64,000 nt of DNA from Axinella damicornis (Eukaryota > Porifera > Demospongiae > Axinellida > Axinellidae): positions 12,451,671-12,515,670 of the forward strand of contig OZ007509.1 in the NCBI GenBank assembly GCA_963931865.1, read 5' to 3'. The first letter of the stretch is position 1. Each line of letters begins with the position of its first letter. Positions 1 to 12,600 of the stretch are shown here, piece by piece. The position numbers were made by a program, and so were the translations under genes. The notes under the pieces were generated by a model. It was not told where the DNA came from, did not search any database, and worked only from the letters and a program-made list of their open reading frames with translations.

Positions 1-192
1 TATGACGTCATTGGGCATGAAGCGCGGTGAACAAAGTGGATGGAGTAGAATAACAAAGACATAATATTAGCTATGATCAAAGTGAACAGTGGCCGCGGTG
101 AACAGTGGCCGCTCTTCCGGCCACGCCCCCAAACCCCCAAACAGGAAAAAAGCATCTCGGTGGCCTGCGAGATCGAGACTATGTACACGTAG

Positions 193-2922
193 GTGGCTGG
201 TGTGTTGAAAATGTCTGTTAACGCTCCACCGAATTTGAGAGGACTAACTGCCTTCCCAACAAGACATGGGAAAGTGAACATCCCCCTGGAGGTAGGGGTG
301 AAATACCAGACCTTTGCTGCTCAACTCCTTGAAGACCCCACTGTAGCCTCGAACCCAGGCGCGGAGGAGGGGGAAAAGAGCCTTCAGCGACTTGGGTGTG
401 CAGCGATGACCCGAGCAGAGGGCATCTCTGAAGTGAGTATACGAAGAGACTCTGTCTACGCACTGGTTTTGGTAAGTCATTGTGTTATACCGTTCGTGTT
501 TGATGTGAAGCTTGCCCGAGATGACAGCGTAGTCATTGTAGTCTCATCCCTCATGGCACTGATGACAGACCAAGTTCCAAACGTGAGAGTCAAAGCTACG
601 ATCATGTCTTCGTGGTTTCGTTGTGAGTCATTGTTTACACTTGGATAGTTTTGCGACGTCATCTGCATAAATCCACGTGGTTTTATGTAATAATTAAGCG
701 CATGCGCAAACAGTGGATACCAGGCGCTCTTTTCCCCCTCCTCCGCGCCTGGGTTCGAGGCTAACCCCACTGGTGCAAAGGTCAACAGCATAGAGCACAA
801 ACACGGAAGAGATTCCCTGCGAATCAACACTGAGGTCCTCCAGGAGTGGCTGAGGGGACAAGGGAGGAGACCGGTCAGCTGGGGGACACTGATTGAAGTT
901 CTCCGAGACATTGAGTTGGGTACACTTGCAACTAGACATAGAAGAAGCATGCTCAGCTGAAGTTGTGGAAACTGAGCCCTCATTTCCTTTGAGGAAGAAT
1001 CATCAACAAACAGCCCTTACCTCATGGCAGGATATAATGATGGCCATACTTGTTGCTGCTATCTCCTTACTTGCAATTCAATATTGGCCAGAGAAACCAG
1101 TGAACGGTTACAAGAACGTCTTGAGAGGTACTTACCAGAAGCAACCTGTCACTGACCCTGACCACTGGTTACATGTTGTAATGCCATTCATTGACCTAAC
1201 GCTAACTGAGGGAGATATTCCACCTGTACGAGAACCTCTTGAAATGTTGAACGTATATAAGTTATTTACCTTTGCACCTTGCAATAGTGACATACTTGGC
1301 TCTCCATTCTGAGCGAGTTTCTCTCCTAGATCTAGACACAGATACCAAGATCTACCACATGTTTGTGAACCTCACATTCCGACAAAGATACAAGGCTGTG
1401 GAGAACTTGGACGAAATCCATAACCATGCATTCAGTGCACAGTCTAAAATGGCCTTTGATGCTACCACAAGATATGATGACGATGGAGCAAGTCTTAGGC
1501 TACATAATTTGGATCCTGAATTGTGCGCCAAATTGGAATCCTTCAGTATCCTTACCATTAACAGGCAGCACGAAGGAGATAAAGTTGGAGGATTCTTCAC
1601 TTTTTCTCATAAGACTTTTCAAGAGTTCTTTGCAGCCTACTACTTAATAATGTTACCTCATGATGAGCAAATGGAAGCAATGGATCTCTCCCGACGTTGC
1701 CCTCGAGCTCCACTGATGTGGAGGTTTTTCTTTGGTCTGCTCAGAGCCCATCCTACAGAGACTACCACAAAACTGTTTGAAAAGTTTGCTCATATCCATC
1801 TTTCAAAGGAAGTTCTGATGTGTGCTTATGAGTTGAAACAAACTGCTATTGCAGAAGTGCTTGTCCAGGTCCTTAACTATTCCATTATATTTGATTGCCG
1901 TTATCCATCAGAGTACACAGCAAGTGCATATGCAATATCATTGAATCCCCTTCAGTTCAAGAGACTGCAAATAGTGTCTTCTGTGGCCAACCAGGAGGTA
2001 TGTTTTGCTTCCATGCTTGCTGAACTTCCAGAGAATAACCAGTTGGTACATGTAACATTGGATGTGCTCATGCAGTTTATCTGATAGAACAGTTTCAGCT
2101 GTGGTTAAATTACTCCAATACTTTCCAAATTTGCAGCGAGTTGAGCTGTTTATCTCGGGTGCAACTACTGATGTTCCTTTCACAGTTGCTAGAGAATTTG
2201 AAGCACTTAAACATGTGAGACATGTTCGGATTGGAATTTTCAGATTGTCAAGAAGAGAATTTAATGCTTCAATGGTAACTGAAGTCCTGACACACCTTCC
2301 CCATCTAGAGCACCTCACTTTAAGATACGTTGGACCTGTACAAGGAAAAATTCTTGCTAGTTCATTGGAGCACCTGACAAAACTTCAGCACCTAGATCTG
2401 TCACTAAATTCCATTGGAGATGATGGAGCAGTAGCTGTAGCTAAGAGACTAATGAATGCAGTGAACCTTCAGTACCTGGTTCTGACAGATAATGATATAG
2501 GAGATGATGGAGCAGTGGCTATAGCTGATGGACTAAAGAATGCAGCCTCGCTCCAAACACTCGAACTAGCCAGCAACACAATAGGTGATGATGGAGTTGC
2601 AGCACTGGCTGAAGGTTTGAAACACTTAACCTCACTCCAAACACTCGATCTGGGCAGGAACAGAATAGGTGATGATGGAGTGATAGCGCTGACTAGAGTT
2701 CTCAAGAACTTATAACCTCACTGAAAGTACTTAAAACTATATGGAAATGAAATAGGGGATGTGGGTGTTGCAAAACTGGCTGAAGAAACAAAACAATTGA
2801 GTTCACTGGAAGAACTCTGTTTGTTTGACAACAAAATTACTGATGAAGGAATTGCAAAATTGACTGAAGCTACAAAAACTGGGTGGACTGGACTTCACTA
2901 TCTAGATTACGACCCAATGTAA
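193..2922 (+). pseudogene. NLR-type (Death-like / NACHT-flank / LRR) immune receptor gene, broken
   Basis: Reading frame 1 gives three recognisable blocks of a NOD-like receptor. First, a Death-like domain is split in two: 274-343 (reading VNIPLEVGVKYQTFAAQLLE) and 773-945 (including LQEWLRGQGRRPVSW and LIEVLRDIELGTLA). Next, 960-1290 resembles the segment before a NACHT ATPase. Third, 1320-2080 is the helical part after NACHT, with the family motif FSHKTFQEFFAAYYL at 1603-1647. From 2340 to 2922 there are about five 28-residue ribonuclease-inhibitor-type LRRs (motif IGDDGVAALAEGL). Breaks: a 420-bp element at 344-763; a frameshift at about 930; no P-loop or Walker B anywhere between 1000 and 1350; and at 2711-2735 a 2-bp plus a 1-bp insertion that leave an in-frame TAA (2713-2715) before the frame recovers. 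A TAA at 2920-2922 closes the last LRR. Intact relatives would sense ligands through the LRRs and signal through the Death domain. Unannotated introns could explain some of the breaks, but not all. Confidence 0.8.
344..763 (+). mobile_element. 420-bp non-autonomous DNA transposon inside the NLR Death-like domain, with helicase fragment
   Basis: The ends are inverted copies, TAGCCTCGAACCCAGGCGC at the left and its complement at the right (about 39 bp of terminal inverted repeat). A perfect 9-bp duplication, accccactg, flanks it at 335-343 and 764-772. Removing the element and one duplication (429 bp, 143 codons) rejoins the Death-domain frame exactly. Inside, + strand 505-610 reads FDVKLARDDSVVIVV..LMALMTDQV, which resembles motif Ia/II surroundings of RecQ-type SF2 helicases (V.VVSPL.ALM.DQV). 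The subterminal sequence gcgcatgcgcaaacagtgga near 700-717 recurs at 26284-26304 and 50988-51010. Confidence 0.85.
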
Positions 2923-3418
2923 CTATTACGTTATGTAGCTAAGTAGGTTTGTGCTCATTCTGGTGCACACATCATGTCTGGTACAATCATTTATTCCTTT
3001 ACTGTGCCCCGTAAACCCCCCCTGTAGCACTAATCCTACCCTCGGTACTATATAGTTGATGCTTTAAAAATGCAAAGCAATAACTAGTGCATGTGATACC
3101 AGGAGCCCATTCGCGGAACACATAACTCTATAGCTTGAACCTGCTGAGAGATCTATAGACTTGAATTCAAGTCTTCTGTCTGACATTCTGTTCTACCTCA
3201 AAGACTCAGCTCTGCATGGTGTCCTCTCTGCAAAGTATTTCTTTGTAACGCTGGTTGCTCCACTAAATGCTAAGGGGGGGGGGGGGGGGGGGGGGGGACG
3301 AGGCTATTGTATACTGTTTGTTCATTTTATAGCACCAGGTGCTTCTTTGAGCTTGCTCTCTACCACAGAGCAGCGCAGAAATTTTGTGTGCTGAATGGTC
3401 AATCGCCATACTCATTAA

Positions 3419-3567
3419 CTCTTTACCAACCAATGACTGCAAAAACCGTTGACATCATAGCTAAGCTCCCACAAGCCCATAAGAATTCATATGTGGGCTT
3501 TAATACTAGGCGTTATACTTTAATACAGGGTTTTCACCTTAAACTGTTTCTTATGGTTGGTAAAGAT
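3419..3567. mobile_element. 149-bp MITE with TTAA target site (piggyBac-like)
   Basis: The ends read CTCTTTACCAACC and GGTTGGTAAAGAT, flanked by TTAA at 3415-3418 and 3568-3571. Solo ends of the same type occur near 34662-34676 (ggttggtaaagagttaa) and 63215-63231 (ttaactctttaccaacc), so it is a family. TTAA target duplication is the hallmark of piggyBac transposases; no transposase is present. Confidence 0.55.
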
Positions 3568-3710
3568 TTAAACTGTTCTTGAAAGCCTTTTCTGAAACTA
3601 TCTGGATCGATGCAGTGTGTTTGGAATTTCTGATGGTGGATCTCTATAATACTAGTTGTGCAACACTAGTCTAGCTGTGAAACTTGCCGGTACCCCTGTC
3701 CAATATGGGT

Positions 3711-3797
3711 CTTGGTTCGGATCTCAAGGGCTAGCTTACATCTGTTTGATCCCTGGAATCAAACAGATGTAAGCTAGCCCTTGAGATCAGAACCAAG
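3711..3797. repeat. Hairpin with 40-bp arms and 7-nt loop
   Basis: Arms at 3711-3750 and 3758-3797 are complementary over 40 bp with one mismatch; the loop is ccctgga. It is probably a short fold-back transposon, although no clear target-site duplication is visible. Confidence 0.8.
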
Positions 3798-4235
3798 GCT
3801 TGATACACCGGCCCTTAAACAGATGTCAAGCCTACCTAGAACAGGCTGTTACATGTGCTACTGAGTTGTATACATTTCTCCCTACCATGTGTATAAGAAT
3901 TCCAAACCTATCATGCTGTGTGACATCCTTATGGAGATATATGGATGGGCAGGTATGGGTTCACCTAGAGGGTGAAAGGTACGAGCTGTAATGCCACTGC
4001 AGCTGCAGAACACCATGCAGGTGCATGGTCATTTCTCGTTACAAGTGTAATGGATGCACAAATTACGTCTTCTCACCTTAGTTATTGTACACCAGTACTC
4101 CAATCCTCGATCCCCCTCCCAGCTAGAGACAGCATGCCAGGACATTGCTTTATGTTTCAACTGAATTATATACGCAAGACAAAACAAAACAATTGCATGG
4201 TGCAAGCGTATTTATTAATAGTGATACTATAGCTA

Positions 4236-4367
<132 letters not shown>

Positions 4368-5562
4368 CTAATGAGTGTCTCAGCGAACAAGAAGCTTTGC
4401 TGTACGTCATCTTTAGGAGCACTTGGGCTATAGACGTCCTTGGTGCCGCTGAAGCCTCCACTGCTGACACGGCAGTGTTCCTCGTGGGTGGTAGCGTTGT
4501 TTTAATTAATACAACTACTGGTATGACTTTTACTATGGCTTCCATAACTAACTTAATTAACATTGAAGCTACTAACTGGTTCACTCAAACAACTAAATCT
4601 AAAATCCTAGGCCATTTTGGTTTTAGTAAAAAAAACTTAACTAAAATCTTTCGAAGGAGCACACATTACAGACTGCAAAAACTACAACTATCTGATAGAC
4701 ATAATGAAACAGCACTAGACTGCCACTGGAAGGTTAGAGTGTACGCACTACTTTTTTCCATCCTGTATCCCTACATTTTTTTACTTTATTAATAGATTTC
4801 AACTGCCGGGAGCAGTTGAATCACCAGAGACAGGAAGTCCGCATAGTACACTTACAAGATTAACATTACTCATTACATCATTGGTTTGTATTGCTACAAA
4901 AAATGGAATACTATTCTGACATGTTGTACACACCTTATTGTGGATCCGTGTCCATGGTTTTATATCATGGAAACCACTGTAGCACCCCAGGGTGCTATTC
5001 TGGAACATGCGATTGAGCACCTCAATTGGTTAACAGTGTAGCACCTGCCATATTGTAGCTAGCTAACTATGTAAACTTTGTCATGCACCAGACCTCAGAG
5101 CTCAGTGCCTTCCTTATAAGGAGCTCAGGGACTTCCATGGATCTAAGGAATACTTAGAAAGCATAAAAACTGAGAAACCAGATGTGCATGCATGCCCCAC
5201 TAAAGCAGGGAGATACCCGTCAAACCACAATTGTGGTGCATGAGATTCTACCTGATATGAAGTGCATGTCTGATGTATAAACTTTCAACTTGTAAACACA
5301 GAATCGTCGTGACTTAGAAGTATGGGTACTCTTATGTTGTTTTTGCAGTGATGTGTATGAATGCAACAGCATGGGGGAAGTACTATAGTTGGTCAAGAAT
5401 GCGGAAACCAAGCTGCTCCACAAACTGAGTAATTTGTGCACCTGTTTCACTGAACTCTGCTAAGAGGACACAGATGTTGGGTATAGCTAGCTAGCTACAT
5501 ACGTAAACACGGACTAGAATGCTAACATGCTTTAGTATAATTATATAGCTAGAGTAAGCAAC

Positions 5563-6675
5563 TGATTATCGGACGACATGTAAAATCGGACGCGCTAGCG
5601 CCGAACGAGTATATTACCGGAAGTGGGCGGGACCTTCAGTCGATACTACAGACCCATCGCACTTTGAGTTGAAAGTTTGGTGGTTCTCTGTTGCTTGGTT
5701 CTGGAACTACAGCCAGCCAAAGTTAGATCCGAAACAATGTATGATCGGACAAAATTGATGTATTATCGGATGACGCTCCCTGCCTTTTCTCTGAAGGAAC
5801 TTTCTCTGAGATTTTTACATTTTCGGGAAGCCTCATGATCCCTCTGCCGCAGGCTCACTTTTTGTCACCGTGGCTGATTCGAGTGCTAGAGAATATCACC
5901 GAATGTTGACCATGGTCTCCGTGTCTAATATCGGACGCTGAAATTTCGTCGTATTTTGGCGTAGACACTCACAAGTACACTCTAGTGTTGCAGTACGGAT
6001 ACCATTGGAAAGTGCAGGTCCTCAGCAACGTAATGGCGCAAATCCCGTGTTTATACGTTGCACCGTACCTGAGATACAGCTGCTTTCCCCAGTTTGCTCC
6101 TGTATGGGCGGTCCAAGATAGCAACGACAGTATTCCTGGAGAGTTTTGGGGTAAACGACTATATCTCAGGAACGGTGCAACGTATAAACGCAGGACTTAT
6201 ACCATTTTGTTGCTGAGGACCTGCACATTCCAATGATATCCGTATTGCAGCACTATAGTGTACCTGAGAGTGTCATCGCTAAACTACGACGAAATTTCAG
6301 CGTCCGATATTAGACACGGAGACCATGGTCAACATTCGGTGATATTCTCCAGCACTCGAATCAGCCACGGTGACAAAAAGTGAGCCTGCGGCAGAGGGAT
6401 CATGAGGCTTCCCGAAAATGTAAAAATCTCAGAGAAAGTTCCTTCAGAGAAAAAGCAGGGAGCGTCATCCGATAATACATCAATTTTGTCCGATCATACA
6501 TTGTTTCGGATCTAACTTTGGCTGGCTGTAGTTCCAGAACCAAGCAACAGAGAACCACCCAACTTTCAACTCAGTGTGCGATGGGTCTGTAGTATCGACT
6601 GAAGGTCCCGCCCACTTCCGGTAATATACTCGTTCGGCGCTAGCGCGTCCGATTTTACATGTCGTCCGATAATCA
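5563..6675. repeat. 1.1-kb near-perfect palindrome (fold-back element)
   Basis: The left arm from 5563 (tgattatcggacgacatg) is repeated in inverse orientation ending at 6675. The arms stay nearly identical for about 400 bp and then diverge toward a centre near 6120. Each arm carries several copies of the octamer-like motif [t/a/g]atcgga[c/t] (5567, 5585, 5732, 5764, 5931 in the left arm), like the subterminal transposase-binding repeats of fold-back or hAT-type transposons. There is no open frame of note and no convincing target duplication. Confidence 0.9.
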
Positions 6676-7865
6676 ATCGCTTATATATCTACAGACTGAG
6701 AGGAGACAGAGTTCATTTCCCTTGTTGTCATGTTTTTGCCAAAGTGTAATAGCGCGTGCCCAATAGCCATGTGCCTGAAGTTACATGTAGCCTCATTCCT
6801 GTTCAGTCTAGGATATGGGGCCTTGAAGTATATAATCCACGTGATATAATCATAACTATCACCGTTTATGTATATGGTAATGAACACGATTTTTTAGTTG
6901 TTACGGTTAGGTAGCTATGGCAACACTAAGAGAATGACCAAAAGCTATAAAATTGCATATTATTATCTACTTCAAGGCCCAATACCCTAGTACTATCCAT
7001 ATTGCTTGTTTTCATTGGTCTGTTACTCTGCTCTCAAGCAAACGTTATTTCTGGCACATAGCTAGCTATCAGAAGGCACTATGGTGCAAATGATGAGGGC
7101 TCGAGCTTGCCCTTTAACTTATTAGAACAAACAAAAGTGCATGTGTGCTACACAAATGCTGCTTCAAGTCATACATTATCTACATTTGCACGTATTTAAA
7201 GGTAGTATACTATACCGTATCTCAGACGTGTAACCTAGTTTGTATAATGCACATACATACTGTAGCATGTAGTATACAATGTCTCATATACACACTATTG
7301 CACACCAGATCATTTAGTTTTTACTAGCAGAAGTGTAGACATCACACATGCCTGTTGTAAAGTAGCTGCAGGATTATAGATCATGCACAGGAGGATCGTG
7401 GCCCTCAGGGTTCATAATGTAGTATGGTAGGCATGCATGTAGGCCCTCTCCCTCGGGCTGTGCATCCCCTCAGGTTTGGGTCCATAAACCAAGGGTGAAA
7501 ATTCCATACACTCTATTATTCGTATACAGCTCACTTGCCAATCACTGTTACTAGATTATTCATATCGGTGCAATCTACAACTTACGTGCTCTTGTAATTA
7601 TGTATCACCGCATCAATAGACTAATAACAGTTTCTCTTTATTAAGTTAGTAGCCAACTCCATGCAAGACCTGTTGCAAATCCAGCACAAAGTAAGACGTG
7701 TGAGCAATTACAGCAAATATCACAGCAATGGCCGATGAAAAGTATTAATGGGGCAGAATAATTGTTTCACAACTGATGACATAATTATATAGAAAAAAGC
7801 ACTGTGTACATACACGATAACTTTAGGCATGTGTCTAGTCTGATGCATAGCTAACAATGATACAG
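6676..7865. other. AT-rich intergenic DNA
   Basis: No gene, RNA or ordered repeat is evident. The 3' untranslated region and polyadenylation region of the minus-strand PH-domain gene should lie in its last few hundred bases (about 7600-7865). Confidence 0.5.
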
Positions 7866-9635
7866 CTAAGGCTCTTCATTCTCCAGTTCCTCTCCAACAG
7901 AATCAGCAGCTTTTCCGACAGCTCCAGTAACTGCTGCAGCAATTGCATTTCCTTGGAGGACTTCAAGATCTCCAGTACCTTTAGCTGCACTACCTGTCAG
8001 TGGCATGCAAGTGTAGAGGTGATCAGTGAGTTGCAGCTCAATAGAAACACCAACTGATCTGTAGCTACCCACCGACACCAAGGGCCAAACGCTGCTGCCA
8101 GTTTGTGTTTTCATCAGCTTCTGCTTGGTCTTTCACTACTCCGCCTGATTGCAGAAAACATGGCCTGAATGTACATGCACTTGTACTGTGCATCAGGATC
8201 AAGTGCATCACAGCATCAGTCTTAGCAAATCCTAACTCACCTGCAACTTGCAGCACACCTGCCCCCACTTCATTAGGCACAAACTCTGATGCCCCCTCCA
8301 GAGTACTTCCCCCAGCAAGTACCAAGCGCTGCTTCACAGAGAGATCAGGATCAGCATCTGCCTGATCTTTCAGCACACCTCCAACAGTCACCATGGCACC
8401 TATAAAGATTCAAAAGTGTGCATGGCAGAGTCAGAAAATTAAAGCCTGTATGTTTGCTAGGTAGCTAAATGTCCATTACCCTGTCCAATTTCATCTGGCA
8501 CAAACTGACTCGTAGCATCCAAAGCAGCACCAGTGACTCCTGCCGCACCGACAGCTGCAAGGGTTGAGAATGATTTGACAACATAATACCACCATGGGAC
8601 TAGATTCTCCAGTAATTGCATCCAATAACATAGGATGCAGCCACCAATTATTTATGCATCTACCTGCAAGTTTTGCCCTTTCCTTGGTGCTTGCATGGGG
8701 ATCAGCATCTGCCTGTTGCTCTACAAAATCAGCACTGCGGCTCACAACATCACCCCACTTATCATCTAGGAGCCCCGAATCATTGGCCACTGATTTAGTG
8801 AGTTTAGCTGCCAGTTTAGCAGTTCCTCGAATAGCTTTAGATATAAGTCCTTCTGGCTTTCCTTCAATGTCCTCCTCCCAGTCAGTGTTCGGATTGCCTG
8901 CCTGCACACAGGAATAGACATGCCAGACAAGCTTATAGTCTTTACATTAATTTTGCTATATATTACATTGTGATACAAATAACCTCAGCATTATTTTGCA
9001 GACAGTACCTTCTCAATCACTTGCTGAATGGCTTCCATCCATTCCCTAGACAAAGGAGACACCACCAATCAGCATGCATGTGCACAAATTTTAAGCCATA
9101 ACTAGTAAGTCACTGCAGGACTCCAGTCCATCACCTTCAGCTGTAGGAGGATATAGCTACTGCATGCATAATACTCGGATGCACATACTGGACGCCAGCT
9201 GCATCAAGCTCAGTGGTGTAGAGGTAGTATGTCCTAGGCTCAGTGGCAATCCCGAAGCAGAGGTCCTCGCTGGCAGCCCTAGGCCAATCTGCCTTGCATT
9301 TAGCATGAAGTCGCACACCACGGCCAACTGCAAGGTTTATAGTTCCTCTCTGTTTTCCGCCTTCACCCGTGTAATAGGTCAATGTTGATTCAGTCAAAAT
9401 GAAGTACCGTCTCTTCCAACTTCTTCGACCTCCACCTGTTCAGATGGTATGATAACAATTAATTATTCTGTGTACATTATGAATATACGATTATACAGCA
9501 ACACTCACAGCACGAGAAAGAGCAACTATATAGCCGCGTATACCGGTAACAAAATCGCACAATCTGATGTTAACCTTGTTTCAGGAAGTAGCCGGTCTTG
9601 ACAACAGATTGCGAGCCTTCTCCGTTGCTAGCCAT
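7866..9635 (-). CDS. PH-domain protein with repeated Ala/Gly/Asp-rich tail
   Basis: Eight exons with consistent phases: 9575-9635, 9189-9435, 9009-9045, 8664-8901, 8480-8554, 8241-8399, 8073-8144, 7866-7993 (1017 nt, 338 aa). Residues about 10-115 form a pleckstrin-homology domain: it starts VVKTGYFLKQGGGRRSWKRR, has the typical RYFILTE strand, and ends in the helix QEWMEAIQQVIEK with the conserved Trp. PH domains bind phosphoinositides or protein partners at membranes. The tail (116-338) is unlike any family I know. It alternates a motif of the form [KDQ/EQQ]A[D/E]ADP....[K/Q][E/Q]R..LA (near residues 178, 230, 277) with [A/T]L[D/E].[T/A]S[Q/E]FVP[D/N]E[I/V]G.G (near 203-218 and 248-263). 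The repeats coincide with exons, so they arose by exon duplication. There is no signal peptide or membrane segment. The start Met at 9633-9635 directly precedes the PH domain. Confidence 0.85.
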
Positions 9636-12600
9636 CTCTGTTAGGTCCAAATTCAGTGCACATCCTAGTGCAGATTCACACACTTTTATAATAATTTGGG
9701 CCGGATGTGCATATGCAGCACCGCTGCGCGCACTTGGTTTGAAGCCGTTATTAATATATTGGTCAGGCAGGAAGTAGGGCGATGGCCGGCCATGGTTAGG
9801 GCCAGGGCCGGTTCTAGATGCGCGCGCGTTTCCGGTACCTATATATACCAAGTATGTACTTCCTGCCGGACCAATATCCACGTCGTGCACTGAATAATAT
9901 TATGACAACTGCTGAAGAAGGCTGCAAGGTGTATAACTACATGCAAAGGCACGTGGATATACTGCAAGTGGTGCGCACGTGAGACGGCCGGGGGAAGTAG
10001 CCACGGCTAATCCATGGACACCCTCCATCTCTTGGATGTCTGCAGTCACACATTGAGCAGCCATTATAACCCAAGACCAATATATACTATAGTTACCGCT
10101 AAGCTACTGCATATGGTCTACTGCATGCAGAGACATGCAAGTTGCATTGTGTAGCAAGAGGCCTCATCCGAGTGATTCTATAACGTTAACGCTGGACCAT
10201 AAGTATACTCAAAATCACTGTAATACGCTACGCAAATAATGCATGTACAGCATATACCAACTGAGTTTGCTCTCTGCAGGTTGTTACGAGCAGACAGTAT
10301 ATACCATAGTGCATGGGCACTGCTTCAGGATGTGTTCCCTGTATTGAAAGTGATAATATTATTCCACTGTACGGCTTTTGTGTTCACAAACCAGAACGTG
10401 GATATGTGAAACTAGAGTAATAAAAAGCATCCTGAACCAGATAGTTGCCAAACCACCAAAATCCCCTCCTTCTCCTCCACCACCACCACATGTATGTTAT
10501 TATGGTTTTATAGTGGCAATTTCAATTGATGGAGTGTGTAGTTTTCACTGTTGCCAGGCAACTCGTGCATGTACTCCTATAGCAGTAGATGGACTTGCCT
10601 GGAGTTACAGCATACTGTACATGATAGTTTGTGCACAGATGAATTGTACGCTGTCATAGAGGCTTATAATTTATGTTTTGAGAGATTTTTTGGCATCCAC
10701 TCTACCCTACATAGCTATAGAGACTCTATGATAGACTCAAAGTAGCATGCTGACCATAATTTATACTGACAGCAGTTTGCCTGCATGGGCTGGTCCCTGT
10801 TCGCCTGCTCCCTATTCACCTGCTCCCTGTTCTCCTGCTCCCTGTTTGCCTGCTCCCTGTTTGCCTGCTCCCTGTTCGCCTGCTCCCTGTTCGCCTGCTC
10901 CCTGTTCGCCTGCTCCCTGTTTGCCTGCTCCCTGTTCGCCTGCTCCCTGTTCGCCTGCTCCCCTGTGTATATGAGTACATGTAATGACATTGTCCCATAA
11001 TGGACTGATCCAGATGAAATTGGTCTATTGGTGGTGATTGATAGACAAGAATCCAAACTGCCATCATTTCAATTTCATTGTAACTTGATCAAAGGCACTT
11101 GTGTAACCTATACGAAGGGTACGATTCACATCAACTAAAGAAGCTTGCGGTGTGTGAGGACGGACTTCCGCTGCTCTGTGATACCAGTAGCTAGATAGGA
11201 AGCTCAAACATGCGCCTGCTGCTTGAAAAATGACAGTAATAAAAAGCACTAAAAAATGTATAGGAAGCTCAAACATGCGCCTGCTGATTGAAAAATGACA
11301 TAAAAAAGTAATAAAAAGCGCTAAAAATGTGACAAGATGTAGGGATAGCAGAATGGCACAAAGTAGGCCAGATACGTTCAAGGTAGGGATGATAATTACA
11401 ATCCTCCCTACATATCATTAGCGCTATACTATTATGTGAAGAGATATGTAGAGTAGGGTAACTTTGTATACTGAACTGTTTTATTCTATCATTCATACCA
11501 TGTTTCCCTACTTTTAGTTATTCTGCTATACATATTATAGTCACATTTTTATAGCCTGAAACTGCAAGACTGTTTATATGCAGCACTCACTGATTGCACT
11601 GCATGTGAGGAGGTCTACAGCAATCTGTATAGCTACCGTACAATGACACAGGTACTTTTAATTTTAGCAAGAAGATTGAGGATCCACGCGCTGGAACTCA
11701 CACAGTTTCTACATAATATGATCATGAACCAGTAGAATGCTGTTCGAGTAGTTTTCAACCTACACGTAGCTATATACAAGCAATTGAAGGGCTCAGTAGC
11801 TACCATAGCAGGTTCGGTTATCTGACTGATCACTTGTAGTCTTGTCAGGGAGTTTATTCGCTCCTAGCATGGAATGAGCAAAGTCCCTAAATATTAATCT
11901 GAACATGTTTATCATGCAGTGGAATTCAAGCACAACCAAGTATTAAGTATTAACAGTGTTGAATTCTGTGAATAGGATAGAAATGTGCTATCAAAGTTTG
12001 TGGCAGTTTACAAAGAAGCTCAATATAGAACTATTTTACCGTAAGGAAGTTGATGGTATGTATATACAGAGTATGTATAACAGACTGAGTTGCACTATAG
12101 GTATGTGACCAAGCATGTGAAGCAATACATGCTTATTCAAATAATAGTTCCCGACCCGTGGCATGACAGCATGCCACAGGTTGCTGGGACCTAAATCCCA
12201 GACTGGTAATTACTGAGTCCATTGAAGCAATGAGCCATGGAATTCCTGTTTCACACGCATGCAAGATTTCTTGATCAATGACAAATCCAGACTGTGGCAT
12301 GTTTTCATGATGAAGCCTGACTGTTCTAGACTTCCTGATAAACCCAGACTTCCCGATGAACCGAGGACCTCCTGTCCAATTGAACAGTAGTTCACATTCA
12401 TGCATGCATGTTCTTGGCTGCTTGGCAAATATGTAGCTATGAATCTCTGTTGTGTCTATAACCTCTCGGTAGTTCCAAATTTGTCAGTCTGCAATCAAAA
12501 TTAAGGTTTGTGGCTGATCTCAGGTTGAGTGGGTAGCAGATGTCATAAGGGTTTAAAAGTTCCCAGCATACTTCCTGTACCTACTATAGACTTCCGTAGA

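Noticed and set aside
10715..11067. REQAN / CSLFA repeat proteins
   Set aside because: The minisatellite unit is 15 bp, so every frame is trivially open; no gene context.
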